64,000 bases of DNA, from positions 248,001-312,000 of the forward strand of contig JACJXC010000005.1 in assembly GCA_020636835.1 (NCBI GenBank), given 5' to 3'. A program made the translations under genes and the position numbers. This document shows positions 8,959 through 18,403 of this stretch, piece by piece (positions within the stretch are counted from its first letter, which is position 1; each line of letters starts with the position of its first letter). The notes under the pieces are model-generated. The model saw nothing but the letters and a program-made list of their open reading frames with translations, did not search any database and was not told where the DNA came from. This DNA comes from Bacteroidales bacterium. GTDB lineage: Bacteria; Bacteroidota; Bacteroidia; Bacteroidales; Tenuifilaceae.

Positions 8959-9100
8959 TGCTTTCTATTCCATAGACATTATTGGCGACCAGAATGCTGC
9001 ATTAACTGCGTAAATTTCCGAAAAAATGCGGTGGAATCCTAATGAATCATGCAATAGAAGAGTTCTGCAATTTGGAAATGGGCTAATAAGGCAATAACGT

Positions 9101-9124
9101 GGAGTGATGGAGTGATGGAGTGAT
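9101..9124. repeat. Three tandem copies of GGAGTGAT
   Basis: Three exact 8-base copies lie in a row. A related sequence, GGAGTGATGGATGATTGGAG followed by complementary ACTCC-rich sequence, lies at 1685-1736 after the LTA-synthase-family gene, so this may be one degraded repeat family. Confidence 0.6.
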
Positions 9125-9166
9125 TGAAAATAGAATATTGAGTTAAGCGTTTTGCTAATATTAAAT

Positions 9167-9285
9167 GATGCCAGCGGCATCAAATGTTTATAGAAATTCA
9201 TTGTGAGTTAAAAATATTCGACTCCAGCTGGAGTCGAATTTCTAAATATCATCATTGCTATAAACATTCAAACCCTCCGGGTTTG
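9167..9285. repeat. Array of three short palindromes
   Basis: Three palindromes are spaced by about 30-35 bases: GATGCCAGCGGCATC (9167-9181), a perfect 24-base palindrome with arm ATTCGACTCCAG (9216-9239), and CAAACCCTCCGGGTTTG (9269-9285). The spacers include TTTATAGAAA and GCTATAAACATT, which resemble the spacer GCTATAAATATG in the repeats at 44976-45278. The stems differ between copies but stay palindromic. Confidence 0.6.
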
Positions 9286-9414
9286 TAACTATTCGCTCAT
9301 TATCGCTTATACGCCTAATCCAAATAGAATATTACTCAATAATTCCATTAATCTATTAATCAATAACCCTGCAATTCAAATCTTTTCAAACCAGTGCCAT
9401 CCGTGTTCCATCAA

Positions 9415-9453
9415 AACAAAGAAGTGCCCCCAAACCGAGGACACTTCTTTGTT
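9415..9453 (-). terminator. Intrinsic terminator of the tricorn-like protease gene
   Basis: The inverted repeat AACAAAGAAGTG...CACTTCTTTGTT has 12 perfect base pairs plus an imperfect extension and a 9-base loop. It lies 17 bases beyond the stop codon at 9470, with a T-rich tail on the minus strand. Confidence 0.8.
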
Positions 9454-9469
9454 CAAATCAATTATTCTG

Positions 9470-12400
9470 CTATTTCGATTTATCGGGAGCCTGAGGTATA
9501 CCGGGTAGTGGTTTTACGGTTTTCATCTGCTCCTTAACCACCTCGATGGCCTTGTTAAGCTGATCGTCGATACCCATGTACTCCTTGTAGGGATCGTTAT
9601 CGAGGTAAATATCCGGGTCAACGCCATGCCCCTCGATAATCCAATTGCTGGACTCGCTGCTGAAGCTGGCAAACTCGGGCTTGCGCATATCGCCGCCATC
9701 AACAAATGGCAAAGAACCCGAAATACCCACAACTCCACCCCACGAGCGGGTTCCAATTGTGGTACCGATACCCAAGCGCTTAAAACCGTAGGGGAATAAA
9801 TCGCCATCGGAAGCGGAGTAACGATCCAAGAGCAGAACCTTGGGCCCGTAATGGGTTTGGGCTGGAATGGTTGATGCATGTGTACTACCACGGCGCACGG
9901 TTTGACGGTACACCTCCCGGTTTAATCGCTCCAGAATCATTGGCGAAACATTGCCGCCACCATTGCCCCTATCGTCGATTATTAATCCTTTTTTGGTTAA
10001 CTGGGGATAAAAATGCTTAACAAACTCGTTTAGCCCCACAACGCTCATATCGGGGATGTGAATATAGCCAACCTCTCCGTTTGTGGCCTCGCTAACTTTA
10101 CGAATATTGGTTTGCACCCAATCGTAGTAGTAAAGACTAGACTCATCGCCGATAGGGGTAATTAGCACCTTTCGGCTACCCGCCAAATCGGGCTTACTGT
10201 TCACCACTAGTTCAACCGTTTTCCCGGCTTTCCCGACCAGGGTGGAGAAGATATCACTAACAGTTTGAAGATTTTGCCCATCAACGGCCAGAATAAAATC
10301 ACCAGCGCTAGCGTTCACGCCAACAGCCTGCAATGGGGAGCATACTGTATTATCCCAATTCTTCCCCTCAATTATCCTATCAATCATGAAGTACCCACTC
10401 GAATGCTTACTGATTTTGGCGCCCAGCAAGCCTAACTTAATTCTATCGGGATTGGGTTTTTCGCCACTATTCACGTAGGCATGTCCCACGCTAAGCTCAC
10501 CAATCATCTCACCAATAATATAGGTTAAATCGTTACGGTGATTAACGTACGGGAGCAATGCCGCATACTTATCGTGCATAGCCTTCCAGTTCACACCATG
10601 CATATTCTCCACGTAGAAAAAATCGCGCATCTGGCGCCAACTCTCGTCGAATATCTGCTTCCACTCCTTGCGGTAATCGACCCAAACATTCATGCTCGAT
10701 AAATCGACAGGTTTCTCCAAGTTCAGTTTGCCGCTGGGCCTGTCAATCACATAGTAATTGCCTTGTTTCGACACCAACATTTTCTTACCATTCGACGATA
10801 TGCTAAACCCAATGGATTCGCCCAGCTCTACCTCCGATTTTTTCTTCAAATCGTACATTTTTGCGGACACTCCCCTACGGCCAGAACCTGCACCGAAATA
10901 GTTATAGTAAACCTTGCCATCAATACAGTATAAATTACCATAGTTTGCAGATTCAACGGGCAACGCAACAATACGGGAGAGAATATTGTCGAAATCAATT
11001 TTAACCACAACAGAGGAGGAGCTCTCCTTTTTAGAATCACCATTTACGTTTGGTTTGCTCGTTGTTGCGGGAGTTTGACTAGCAACAGCAACCTCATTAT
11101 TCTCCAACGCGAATGGCGAAGGGGTATCCTTCGAGAGTAAAATCATGTAAATACGGCTCATACTGCCATACGCATGGTTCCACTCGGTTTGGCTGTAGGT
11201 TGGGTTAAAATCACGATCCGATACAAATACAAGGTACTTACCATCGGTTGAGAAAGTGGGCTGCGACGAATCGTACCAATTATCGGTAACCGTTTTAATG
11301 GCCGCTGTTTCAACATTATATATATTGATAACACCGAAAAAGTTTTTGTCCTGCTGCGAGTAGGTAATCCACTTTGAGTCGGGCGACCAGTTGAAACTAT
11401 ATATCTGCCCGTACATCCCCTTATCGACCAGAGTAACTTTCTTAGTGTCGATATCGACATACTGCAAACGGCTCAACCTATCGTTAAACAGGATCTTTTT
11501 GCTATCGGGCGACCACTCTATGTTGAAAATATAATTATTTATACCATTGGTAATCTGAACTGGAGCCGAGCTGCCATCCTGAACCTGTATGAATATTTCG
11601 TATTCGCCAGTTTTATCGGATACGTAAGCAATGTACTTGCCATCGGGCGACCATGCGGCATCGCGATCGTGAGCCTCGGAGCTCTGGGTTAAATTGCGGG
11701 TAATCCCCTTTTCGGCAGGTACAGTAAACACATCGCCACGAGCTGCAAACACAACCCTTTCGCCGTTGGGAGCAATATTCCCAGAAAAGATTCGCTTGCT
11801 GGCACTCTTGTACTCGGGGCGCGAGTACTCAAACTCATCGCAAATAGTAACAGGAATCTTAGTTGACGATTTGGTGGTTACATCGAACCGATAAATTTCG
11901 CCTCCATTCTCAAAAACAATAGAATTACCCGAGAAGGATGGGAATTTAATATCGTACTCGGTAAAATTGGTAACCTTTTGCGTAGCGCCCGTTTGCAGGT
12001 TGTACGAGAAAAGGTTCATAGTTCTATCACGATCCGATGTAAAGTAGATCTCATCGCCAATCCACATTGGGAACAAGTCCTGAGCCACATTATTGGTTAT
12101 ATTCTTCACCTCCTTAGAGTCGAAATCGAAAATATAGACATCGTCGGCCATGCCCCCCTTATAGTACTTCCAGGTACGAAACTCGCGGAAAACCCTATTG
12201 AACGCAAGCTTCTTCCCATCGGCCGAGAATGAGCAAAAACCACCACCCGAAAGGGGAATCTCCTCGGACATTCCACCATCGACCGATACTTTAAAAAGCG
12301 CACCCACAAAATCGTTGAAGGTATGCCTGCGCGAACGGTAAATAATGCTCTTACCATCGGGCGACCAGGCCATAACAATATTATTTGGCCCCATCCTATC

Positions 12401-12742
12401 CGAAATATCATCGCGGTTAAGCGTGGCGGTATGGGTTAACCGCTTAGGCACTCCACCCTCGGCGGGCATTGTAAAAACCTCGGTATTCCCATCGTACTGT
12501 CCAGTAAACGCAATGGTTTTGCCATTGGGTGAGAACCTTGCAAACATCTCGTAGCCCACATGGTTGGTCAACTTGCGGGCAACGCCACCCTGCAATGGCA
12601 CTGTGTAAAGATCGCCGGCATAGGTAAATACGACCTGATTACCGTGAATTGTAGGAAACCGGAGCAGTTTGGTTTCCTGAGCATTTGCGCTAACTCCCCA
12701 TATACAGCAGAAGGCAAACGCAATGATCACTAATTTTTTCAT
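9470..12742 (-). CDS. Tricorn protease homolog, exported S41-type serine protease with beta-propellers and PDZ
   Basis: The start is set at 12742, where a classical signal peptide begins (MKKLVIIAFAFCCIWGVSANAQ); the frame continues 27 codons upstream but without signal character. The mature protein (1,090 residues in all) has about 600 N-terminal residues of TolB/PD40-like propeller repeats, with recurring WSPDGK, FSADGK and SPDSK motifs. A Ser/Lys-rich linker, a helical domain and a PDZ domain (near VGVNASAGDFILAVDG) follow, then the C-terminal S41 catalytic domain. Active-site features are DDRGNGGG and SASDGD, whose Ser is the nucleophile in tricorn and C-terminal processing proteases. The likely role is degradation of peptides or misfolded proteins in the periplasm. 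It is divergent from the GH3/beta-lactamase gene. Confidence 0.9.
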   Translation of the reverse strand: MKKLVIIAFAFCCIWGVSANAQETKLLRFPTIHGNQVVFTYAGDLYTVPLQGGVARKLTNHVGYEMFARFSPNGKTIAFTGQYDGNTEVFTMPAEGGVPKRLTHTATLNRDDISDRMGPNNIVMAWSPDGKSIIYRSRRHTFNDFVGALFKVSVDGGMSEEIPLSGGGFCSFSADGKKLAFNRVFREFRTWKYYKGGMADDVYIFDFDSKEVKNITNNVAQDLFPMWIGDEIYFTSDRDRTMNLFSYNLQTGATQKVTNFTEYDIKFPSFSGNSIVFENGGEIYRFDVTTKSSTKIPVTICDEFEYSRPEYKSASKRIFSGNIAPNGERVVFAARGDVFTVPAEKGITRNLTQSSEAHDRDAAWSPDGKYIAYVSDKTGEYEIFIQVQDGSSAPVQITNGINNYIFNIEWSPDSKKILFNDRLSRLQYVDIDTKKVTLVDKGMYGQIYSFNWSPDSKWITYSQQDKNFFGVINIYNVETAAIKTVTDNWYDSSQPTFSTDGKYLVFVSDRDFNPTYSQTEWNHAYGSMSRIYMILLSKDTPSPFALENNEVAVASQTPATTSKPNVNGDSKKESSSSVVVKIDFDNILSRIVALPVESANYGNLYCIDGKVYYNYFGAGSGRRGVSAKMYDLKKKSEVELGESIGFSISSNGKKMLVSKQGNYYVIDRPSGKLNLEKPVDLSSMNVWVDYRKEWKQIFDESWRQMRDFFYVENMHGVNWKAMHDKYAALLPYVNHRNDLTYIIGEMIGELSVGHAYVNSGEKPNPDRIKLGLLGAKISKHSSGYFMIDRIIEGKNWDNTVCSPLQAVGVNASAGDFILAVDGQNLQTVSDIFSTLVGKAGKTVELVVNSKPDLAGSRKVLITPIGDESSLYYYDWVQTNIRKVSEATNGEVGYIHIPDMSVVGLNEFVKHFYPQLTKKGLIIDDRGNGGGNVSPMILERLNREVYRQTVRRGSTHASTIPAQTHYGPKVLLLDRYSASDGDLFPYGFKRLGIGTTIGTRSWGGVVGISGSLPFVDGGDMRKPEFASFSSESSNWIIEGHGVDPDIYLDNDPYKEYMGIDDQLNKAIEVVKEQMKTVKPLPGIPQAPDKSK

Positions 12743-13053
12743 GTGTTTAGTTTTATTAGGTAAAAGGTTATTAATGATGATTATCTGAATATTAACATAT
12801 AAACTCGATACTGTAATATACAACTCCGCCTGAACAAAACAAACATCAACTGACGACGCTGTGGTTACCGAAAACCATAGTAACAGTCGTTTAAGAATAA
12901 AAATCGTTTAAACTATTAAAGTTACCATTTTTTTGATGCATCTAAAGGCTAAAAGTTTAACTAAACAAATGCGGCAAAAGGTTATTCCGATGTTTGTCAA
13001 CATCCTGTTGGTTAAAACCCTTAAAAATCGTAGGTAATAAAATATTTCGGAAC
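12743..13053. other. Divergent intergenic region, no gene
   Basis: Just over 300 bases upstream of two divergent genes. AT-rich, with short imperfect dyads such as GTGGTTACCGAAAACCAT near 12862. I find no coding frame or RNA gene. On the plus strand a -7 box follows at its right end. Confidence 0.5.
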
Positions 13054-13061
13054 TATTTTTG
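13054..13061 (+). promoter_or_regulatory. Candidate -7 box TATTTTTG for the GH3/beta-lactamase gene
   Basis: A perfect TAnnTTTG lies 28 bases upstream of the ATG at 13090. No clear TTTG occurs at the -33 distance. Confidence 0.45.
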
Positions 13062-13089
13062 TAAACCATAATTCAGTCAACTATTGTAT

Positions 13090-16000
13090 ATGAAGCACTA
13101 TAGCGTATATTTACTAACCATACTATTAACAACTACAGCATACGCCAACAAGGGGAACTTTATTACACCGCAACAGGACACACTGGCTCAGGCTCAATGG
13201 GCCGATTCCGTACTACAAACCCTTTCGCTACGCGAGCGCATAGGGCAACTATTTATGGTTGCAGCGTACTCCAACCGCGACGATAAGCATATACAGGAAA
13301 TTGCCGAATTGGTGAGAAATGAAAAAATTGGAGGGCTAATATTTTTTCAGGGAGGCCCGGTGCGGCAGGTAAATCAAACCAATTACTACCAATCGCTCGC
13401 CAAGGTTCCAATACTCATATCGATGGATGCCGAGTGGGGCCCCGGAATGCGCCTCGACAGTACCTTCTCATACCCACACCAAATGATGCTGGGCGCTGCA
13501 TCCGATACAGCACTGGCCTACCAAATGGGCAGCGATATAGCCCGCCAGTTGAAACGGCTAGGTGTTCACGTAAACTTTGCCCCGGTTATCGACATCAACA
13601 GCAATCCCCAAAACCCCGTAATAAATACCCGTTCGTTTGGCGAGGATCGGGACCGGGTGGTACGCTTCGGGAAAGCCTACATGGCCGGATTGCAGGATAA
13701 CGGTGTAATAGCCTGTGCCAAGCATTACCCCGGGCACGGCGACACATACGAGGACTCGCACCTGGCACTACCCACCGTTGCACACTCCACGCAAAGGCTC
13801 GACTCCATTGAGAAATATCCGTTTAAGCAGCTTATCGAGGGGGGTGTAAACAGCATAATGATTGCCCACCTTAGAGTTCCCAGCTTAGAGCCCGACTCGC
13901 TTAAACCGGCAAGCATATCGGCAAACATAATCAGGAACAGCTTGGTAAATGAGCTCGGATTCAAAGGGTTAATCTTTACCGATGCCCTAAACATGAAGGG
14001 CATTGCCAATTACTACAACCCCGTTGATATTAACGTTTTAGCTCTTAAAGCGGGCAACGATATACTCCTATTCCCCTCGAAGGTAAAGGAGTCGATAGAT
14101 CAAATAGAAACCCTTGTGAAAAAGGGAGAAATCGACGAAACCGAGATAGCCCAAAAGTGTAGGAAAGTTCTACTGGCAAAATACTACGTAGGGCTAAACA
14201 GCTATACCCCCACCAGTACAGTGAACCTCTACGAGGATTTAAACCAAAAACAATCCCATGTGTTACGCCGCAAAATAGTGGCCAACGCAATTACAGTGGT
14301 ATCGAACAACAATGCCATACCGCTAAAAGGACTGGACACGCTGCGAATTGCCTACATAGAGATTGGAAACAACAAGGGGGATGCATTCCGCGAGCAGATG
14401 GAGCTATACACATCGATCACCACCATGAGCATCAACCCCGAATCGACAGTTAGCGAGTACGATTCGCTGCTCAACGCCCTTGAACCGTACAACCTAATTA
14501 TAGCCGGATACCATGCAGCCGACAGCCGGTTTAGCAAAAACTTTGGCATAACCAGCCAAGCCGCAAACTTCCTGTTCGATTTGGCATTCCGAAAAAAAGT
14601 CATACTCTCCTATTTCGGAACACCCTACTCGCTAGCCAAGTTTTTCAACCCACACTCCTTCGCATCAATCCTAATCACCTACAACAACTCAACCGATAGC
14701 CAGAACTTAGCCGCACAGCTCATATTCGGAGGCGTTGGATCAAAAGGGAAACTCCCCGTATCGGTTGTAAACTCGTACACCACTGGTATTGGCACCCGAA
14801 CGGAAGGGAGTATTAGGCTATCGTACTCGCTCCCCGAAGAAATTGGGATAAACTCGAATACGCTGCACCAAATCGACTCCATAGCCCAGGAAGCCATACA
14901 GCTAGGCGTTACACCCGGAATGCAAATTCTTGCCGCCAAAAATGGAACGGTTTTCTACCATAAAAGCTTCGGGAAACCCACCTACCAGTCGACAGATAGC
15001 GTTGATGTGCGAATGCTATACGACATAGCGTCGGTAACAAAAATAGCCGCAACGGTTCCCGTGCTCATGCAACAGGTGGACAAGGGCTACGTAACACTCA
15101 CATCAACCCTAGGAAACCACATCAACCTAACCCCGTTCAAGGATAAGGCATCGCTAAAAATTGGGGATATACTCCTACACCAGTCGGGACTACAGCCCTG
15201 GATTCCATTCTATCTGAAAACCCTATCAACAAGGGTTCCCAATACCCCAATCGCACAAAACAACATCAGCGCCGAGTACCCATTCAAAATAGCCGAAAAC
15301 ACCTTTCTGCACAAATACGTTGGCGCAAATCCAACCTTTTATAGCGCAAGGCTGTCGGAACAAAATCCGCTCCGATGCTCCGAAAACCTTTACGCCTGCC
15401 CAAGTATAAAAGATACCATCCTTCAAAACATCAATAATAGTCCAATACAGGAAGTCGGCAAGTATAAATATAGCGACTTGGGATTCCTCTACCTGCAGCA
15501 AGTGGTGGAAGCAAAAGAATCGAAACCCCTCGACGAACTCGCCACTCAGTACTTCTACAATAAGTTGGGCATGAACTACACCCTATTCCACCCATACCGT
15601 AGGTTCGATAAGGACAGAATTATCCCCACCGAGTACGATTTAACATTCCGCAAACAGCTGGTATGGGGCGATGTGCACGATCCAGCCGCAGCTATGATGG
15701 GCGGAGTGGCGGGGCATGCCGGGGTATTCTCTAACGCCAACGATTTGGCCAAACTGATGCAAATGCTACTAAACGGTGGCGAGTACGGTGGCGAGCGACT
15801 ACTCAGCAATGCCACCATAAACACCTTCATCAATACACCCCAAGGCAACAATGGCAACCGCAGAGCATTGGGATTCGATAAACCATCGCCCCAAGGCCAA
15901 CCCTCGCCCGCTGGCAACCTGGCCTCTCCCCGAAGCTTTGGGCACACGGGCTTCACCGGCACCGTGGTTTGGGCCGATCCGGACAACGGGCTCATCTACA

Positions 16001-16110
16001 TATTCTTATCAAACCGAGTGTACCCCGATGCCAACAACAACAAACTGGCTACCATGAATATCAGAACAAAAATTCACGATATACTCTACAAAGCCATTGG
16101 AAATAAATAG
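13090..16110 (+). CDS. Exported GH3 beta-N-acetylhexosaminidase fused to a beta-lactamase-family domain
   Basis: The ATG at 13090 begins a signal peptide (residues 1-20, ending around TAYANKG); an in-frame TTG two codons upstream is less likely. Residues about 35-380 are a GH3 catalytic domain: KHYPGHGDT near 211 is the NagZ-type signature carrying the acid/base His, and FTDALNMKG puts the nucleophile Asp at 298. A GH3 C-terminal-like domain (about 390-575) follows. The last 400 residues are a serine beta-lactamase/DD-peptidase-like domain with SVTK (Ser 648, Lys 651), a YSDLG motif in the YxN position and HTGFTG in the KTG position. The fusion is known in Bacteroidota. It suggests coupled handling of muropeptides: removal of GlcNAc and hydrolysis or binding of the peptide, in peptidoglycan recycling. 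Confidence 0.9.
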   Translation: MKHYSVYLLTILLTTTAYANKGNFITPQQDTLAQAQWADSVLQTLSLRERIGQLFMVAAYSNRDDKHIQEIAELVRNEKIGGLIFFQGGPVRQVNQTNYYQSLAKVPILISMDAEWGPGMRLDSTFSYPHQMMLGAASDTALAYQMGSDIARQLKRLGVHVNFAPVIDINSNPQNPVINTRSFGEDRDRVVRFGKAYMAGLQDNGVIACAKHYPGHGDTYEDSHLALPTVAHSTQRLDSIEKYPFKQLIEGGVNSIMIAHLRVPSLEPDSLKPASISANIIRNSLVNELGFKGLIFTDALNMKGIANYYNPVDINVLALKAGNDILLFPSKVKESIDQIETLVKKGEIDETEIAQKCRKVLLAKYYVGLNSYTPTSTVNLYEDLNQKQSHVLRRKIVANAITVVSNNNAIPLKGLDTLRIAYIEIGNNKGDAFREQMELYTSITTMSINPESTVSEYDSLLNALEPYNLIIAGYHAADSRFSKNFGITSQAANFLFDLAFRKKVILSYFGTPYSLAKFFNPHSFASILITYNNSTDSQNLAAQLIFGGVGSKGKLPVSVVNSYTTGIGTRTEGSIRLSYSLPEEIGINSNTLHQIDSIAQEAIQLGVTPGMQILAAKNGTVFYHKSFGKPTYQSTDSVDVRMLYDIASVTKIAATVPVLMQQVDKGYVTLTSTLGNHINLTPFKDKASLKIGDILLHQSGLQPWIPFYLKTLSTRVPNTPIAQNNISAEYPFKIAENTFLHKYVGANPTFYSARLSEQNPLRCSENLYACPSIKDTILQNINNSPIQEVGKYKYSDLGFLYLQQVVEAKESKPLDELATQYFYNKLGMNYTLFHPYRRFDKDRIIPTEYDLTFRKQLVWGDVHDPAAAMMGGVAGHAGVFSNANDLAKLMQMLLNGGEYGGERLLSNATINTFINTPQGNNGNRRALGFDKPSPQGQPSPAGNLASPRSFGHTGFTGTVVWADPDNGLIYIFLSNRVYPDANNNKLATMNIRTKIHDILYKAIGNK

Positions 16111-16324
16111 ATGAATAAATATAAGCGCAACACAAAACTGCAATAGCATAGAATTTAAAAAAGCAATTCGCCGGTAACACCAAATACTTTAAAACGTGTA
16201 TGTGAAATATTTTTGCATCGTTTCGGTATTTTTATTAATTTAGGTAGATTGTAGTTACGATATAGCTCCAACAAACATGTTATTCAGCAGTGTTGAACAA
16301 CAACTAAATAGATGTTTTTTTTAG

Positions 16325-16355
16325 TTTCGAAAGTAACCAATAGAAAGTACCTTTG
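16325..16355 (+). promoter_or_regulatory. Bacteroidota-type promoter of the methylmalonyl-CoA decarboxylase operon
   Basis: A perfect -7 box TACCTTTG (16348-16355) is preceded at 19 bases by TTTC (16325-16328), one mismatch from the -33 consensus TTTG. The first gene starts at 16390. A second -7-like box, TATTTTTG, is at 16208-16215. Confidence 0.55.
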
Positions 16356-16389
16356 CACGAACTACTAAATCACATAAAATATTAATACT

Positions 16390-16800
16390 ATGAGCATAAC
16401 ACACATTGAGCACATCGGCATCGCAGTAAAGAACTTACAGGACGCTATTCCCTTCTACGAAAACATTTTGGGCTTCAAATGCTACAACATCGAAGAGGTG
16501 AAGGATCAAAAGGTGAAAACCGCCTTTTTCATGGTTGGCCAAACCAAAATTGAGCTCCTGGAATCGACCGACCCCGAAGGCCCCATCGGGAAGTTCATCG
16601 AGAAAAAAGGCGAAGGCATACACCACATCGCATTTGCCGTGAAGGATATCGAGAATCAGCTCAAGAGCATGGAAGAAAAAGGTGTTACGCTCATCGATAA
16701 AACACCCCGCAAAGGTGCCGAAGGATTGGACATCGCCTTCCTACACCCCAAATCCACCATTGGCATACTAACCGAGCTTTGCGAGAATAAAAACAAATAA
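16390..16800 (+). CDS. mce: Methylmalonyl-CoA epimerase
   Basis: A 136-residue protein of the vicinal-oxygen-chelate (glyoxalase) superfamily with two repeated beta-alpha-beta modules. Metal-ligand motifs are visible: THIEHIGIAV at the N-terminus, IELLE in the middle, GIHHIAFAV at about residues 77-85 and the terminal GILTELCE. It interconverts the (R) and (S) forms of methylmalonyl-CoA in the cytoplasm, supplying the epimer used by the decarboxylase encoded by the next four genes. It is first in the operon, 23 bases ahead of mmdA. Length and composition are normal for the family. Confidence 0.95.
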   Translation: MSITHIEHIGIAVKNLQDAIPFYENILGFKCYNIEEVKDQKVKTAFFMVGQTKIELLESTDPEGPIGKFIEKKGEGIHHIAFAVKDIENQLKSMEEKGVTLIDKTPRKGAEGLDIAFLHPKSTIGILTELCENKNK

Positions 16801-16823
16801 TCCATCCCCAAACATACACCAAT

Positions 16824-18386
16824 ATGAGCACTCAAGGACAAAAAATCAAGGAGTTAATTGAACTACGCGAGAAAGCAAAACTGGGAGGCGGCCAAAAAAG
16901 GATCGACTCGCAGCACAAAAAAGGAAAATTCACCGCCCGGGAGCGCATCGAGATGCTACTCGACGAGGGCAGCTTTGAGGAATTTGACATGTTCGTAACA
17001 CACCGCTGCACCGATTTTGGGCTCGACCAAGAATCGTACCTATCCGATGGCGTTGTTACGGGCTATGGCACCATCGACGGCCGTGTGGTTTATGTGTTTT
17101 CGCAAGATTTTACAGTATTCGGAGGATCGCTCTCCGAAACCTTCGCCAATAAAATCTGCAAGGTAATGGATATGGCCATGAAAGTTGGCGCACCGGTTAT
17201 CGGCATTAACGATAGCGGTGGAGCTCGCATACAGGAAGGTGTTACCAGCCTGGGCGGATATGCCGAAATCTTTGAGCGCAATATTCTCGCTTCGGGTGTT
17301 ATACCTCAAATCTCCGCAATTTTTGGTCCTTGCGCCGGAGGAGCGGTTTACTCACCTGCCCTCACCGACTTCATCATCATGTCGCGCAACACCAGCTATA
17401 TGTTTGTTACCGGCCCCAAGGTTGTGAAAACCGTTACCGGCGAAACCGTAACCTCCGAGGAACTGGGTGGATCCAGCATGCACTCCACAAAATCGGGCGT
17501 TGCACATTTCGTTTCCGACAACGAGGAGGAGGGCATCATGCTTATCCGCAAACTCCTCAGCTACCTTCCCCAAAACAACCTGGAGGAAACCCCTCTACTC
17601 CTCACCAACGACCCAATTGATCGACTTGAAGATATTCTGAACGAAATCATCCCCGATAATGCCAACAAACCCTACGATGTTAAAGAGGTAGTTGGAGCCA
17701 TTGTCGATAACGGGGAATTCCTTGAAGTACAACGCGACTACGCTCCCAATATTGTAACCTGCTTTGCCCGTTTCAACGGCCAATCGGTAGGGATTGTGGC
17801 CAACCAACCCAAATACCTAGCCGGAGTTCTCGACAACAATGCCTCGCGTAAAGCTGCCCGCTTTGTTCGATTCTGCGATGCGTTCAACATTCCCATCGTA
17901 ACACTGGTTGACGTTCCGGGCTTCCTCCCTGGTACTGGGCAAGAATACAACGGAATCATCATTCACGGAGCAAAACTGCTTTTCGCATACGGCGAAGCTA
18001 CAGTTCCCAAGGTAACAATAGTTCTCCGAAAGGCATACGGCGGTGCTTACGACGTGATGAGCTCCAAGCACCTACGCGGCGACATCAACTACGCATGGCC
18101 TAGTGCCGAAATCGCGGTGATGGGGCCCAAAGGCGCAATTGAAGTGCTAATGAGCCGCGAACTCGAAAGCATTCAGGACGAAACCGCTAAGGCTGAATTC
18201 CTAACGCGCAAGGAACAAGAGTACAAGGATAAGTTTGCCAACCCCTACGTAGCAGCAAAATATGGTTATATCGACGATGTAATTGAGCCCCGCAACACCC
18301 GTTTCCGCATCATTAGGGCGCTGCAATCGCTGGTAACCAAAAAGGATACCAATCCGGCCAAGAAACACTCCAACCTGCCATTATAA
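16824..18386 (+). CDS. mmdA: Methylmalonyl-CoA decarboxylase alpha subunit (carboxyltransferase)
   Basis: A 520-residue carboxyltransferase of the acyl-CoA carboxylase beta-subunit family. It has the N-terminal crotonase-fold half with SGGARIQEGV and GPCAGGAVYSPALTD, and the C-terminal half with VDVPGFLPGTGQE and RKAYGGAYDVM, matching propionyl-CoA carboxylase and methylmalonyl-CoA decarboxylase. With the biotin carrier and the OadB-type sodium pump in the same operon, decarboxylation of methylmalonyl-CoA to propionyl-CoA with carboxyl transfer to biotin is much more likely than carboxylation; no biotin carboxylase gene is nearby. The subunit is cytoplasmic and docks on the membrane complex. 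Confidence 0.93.
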   Translation: MSTQGQKIKELIELREKAKLGGGQKRIDSQHKKGKFTARERIEMLLDEGSFEEFDMFVTHRCTDFGLDQESYLSDGVVTGYGTIDGRVVYVFSQDFTVFGGSLSETFANKICKVMDMAMKVGAPVIGINDSGGARIQEGVTSLGGYAEIFERNILASGVIPQISAIFGPCAGGAVYSPALTDFIIMSRNTSYMFVTGPKVVKTVTGETVTSEELGGSSMHSTKSGVAHFVSDNEEEGIMLIRKLLSYLPQNNLEETPLLLTNDPIDRLEDILNEIIPDNANKPYDVKEVVGAIVDNGEFLEVQRDYAPNIVTCFARFNGQSVGIVANQPKYLAGVLDNNASRKAARFVRFCDAFNIPIVTLVDVPGFLPGTGQEYNGIIIHGAKLLFAYGEATVPKVTIVLRKAYGGAYDVMSSKHLRGDINYAWPSAEIAVMGPKGAIEVLMSRELESIQDETAKAEFLTRKEQEYKDKFANPYVAAKYGYIDDVIEPRNTRFRIIRALQSLVTKKDTNPAKKHSNLPL

Positions 18387-18403
18387 TCACAGTAAACCTG
18401 ATA

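Larger units (their letters stand above)
8959..9414. other. Intergenic region with short repeats and hairpins, no gene seen
   Basis: About 450 bases without a credible coding frame. It contains three exact tandem copies of GGAGTGAT at 9101-9124 and a cluster of three hairpins at 9167-9285. The right end is AT-rich. The 78-codon minus-strand frame here lacks protein-like composition and is not called. Confidence 0.6.
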
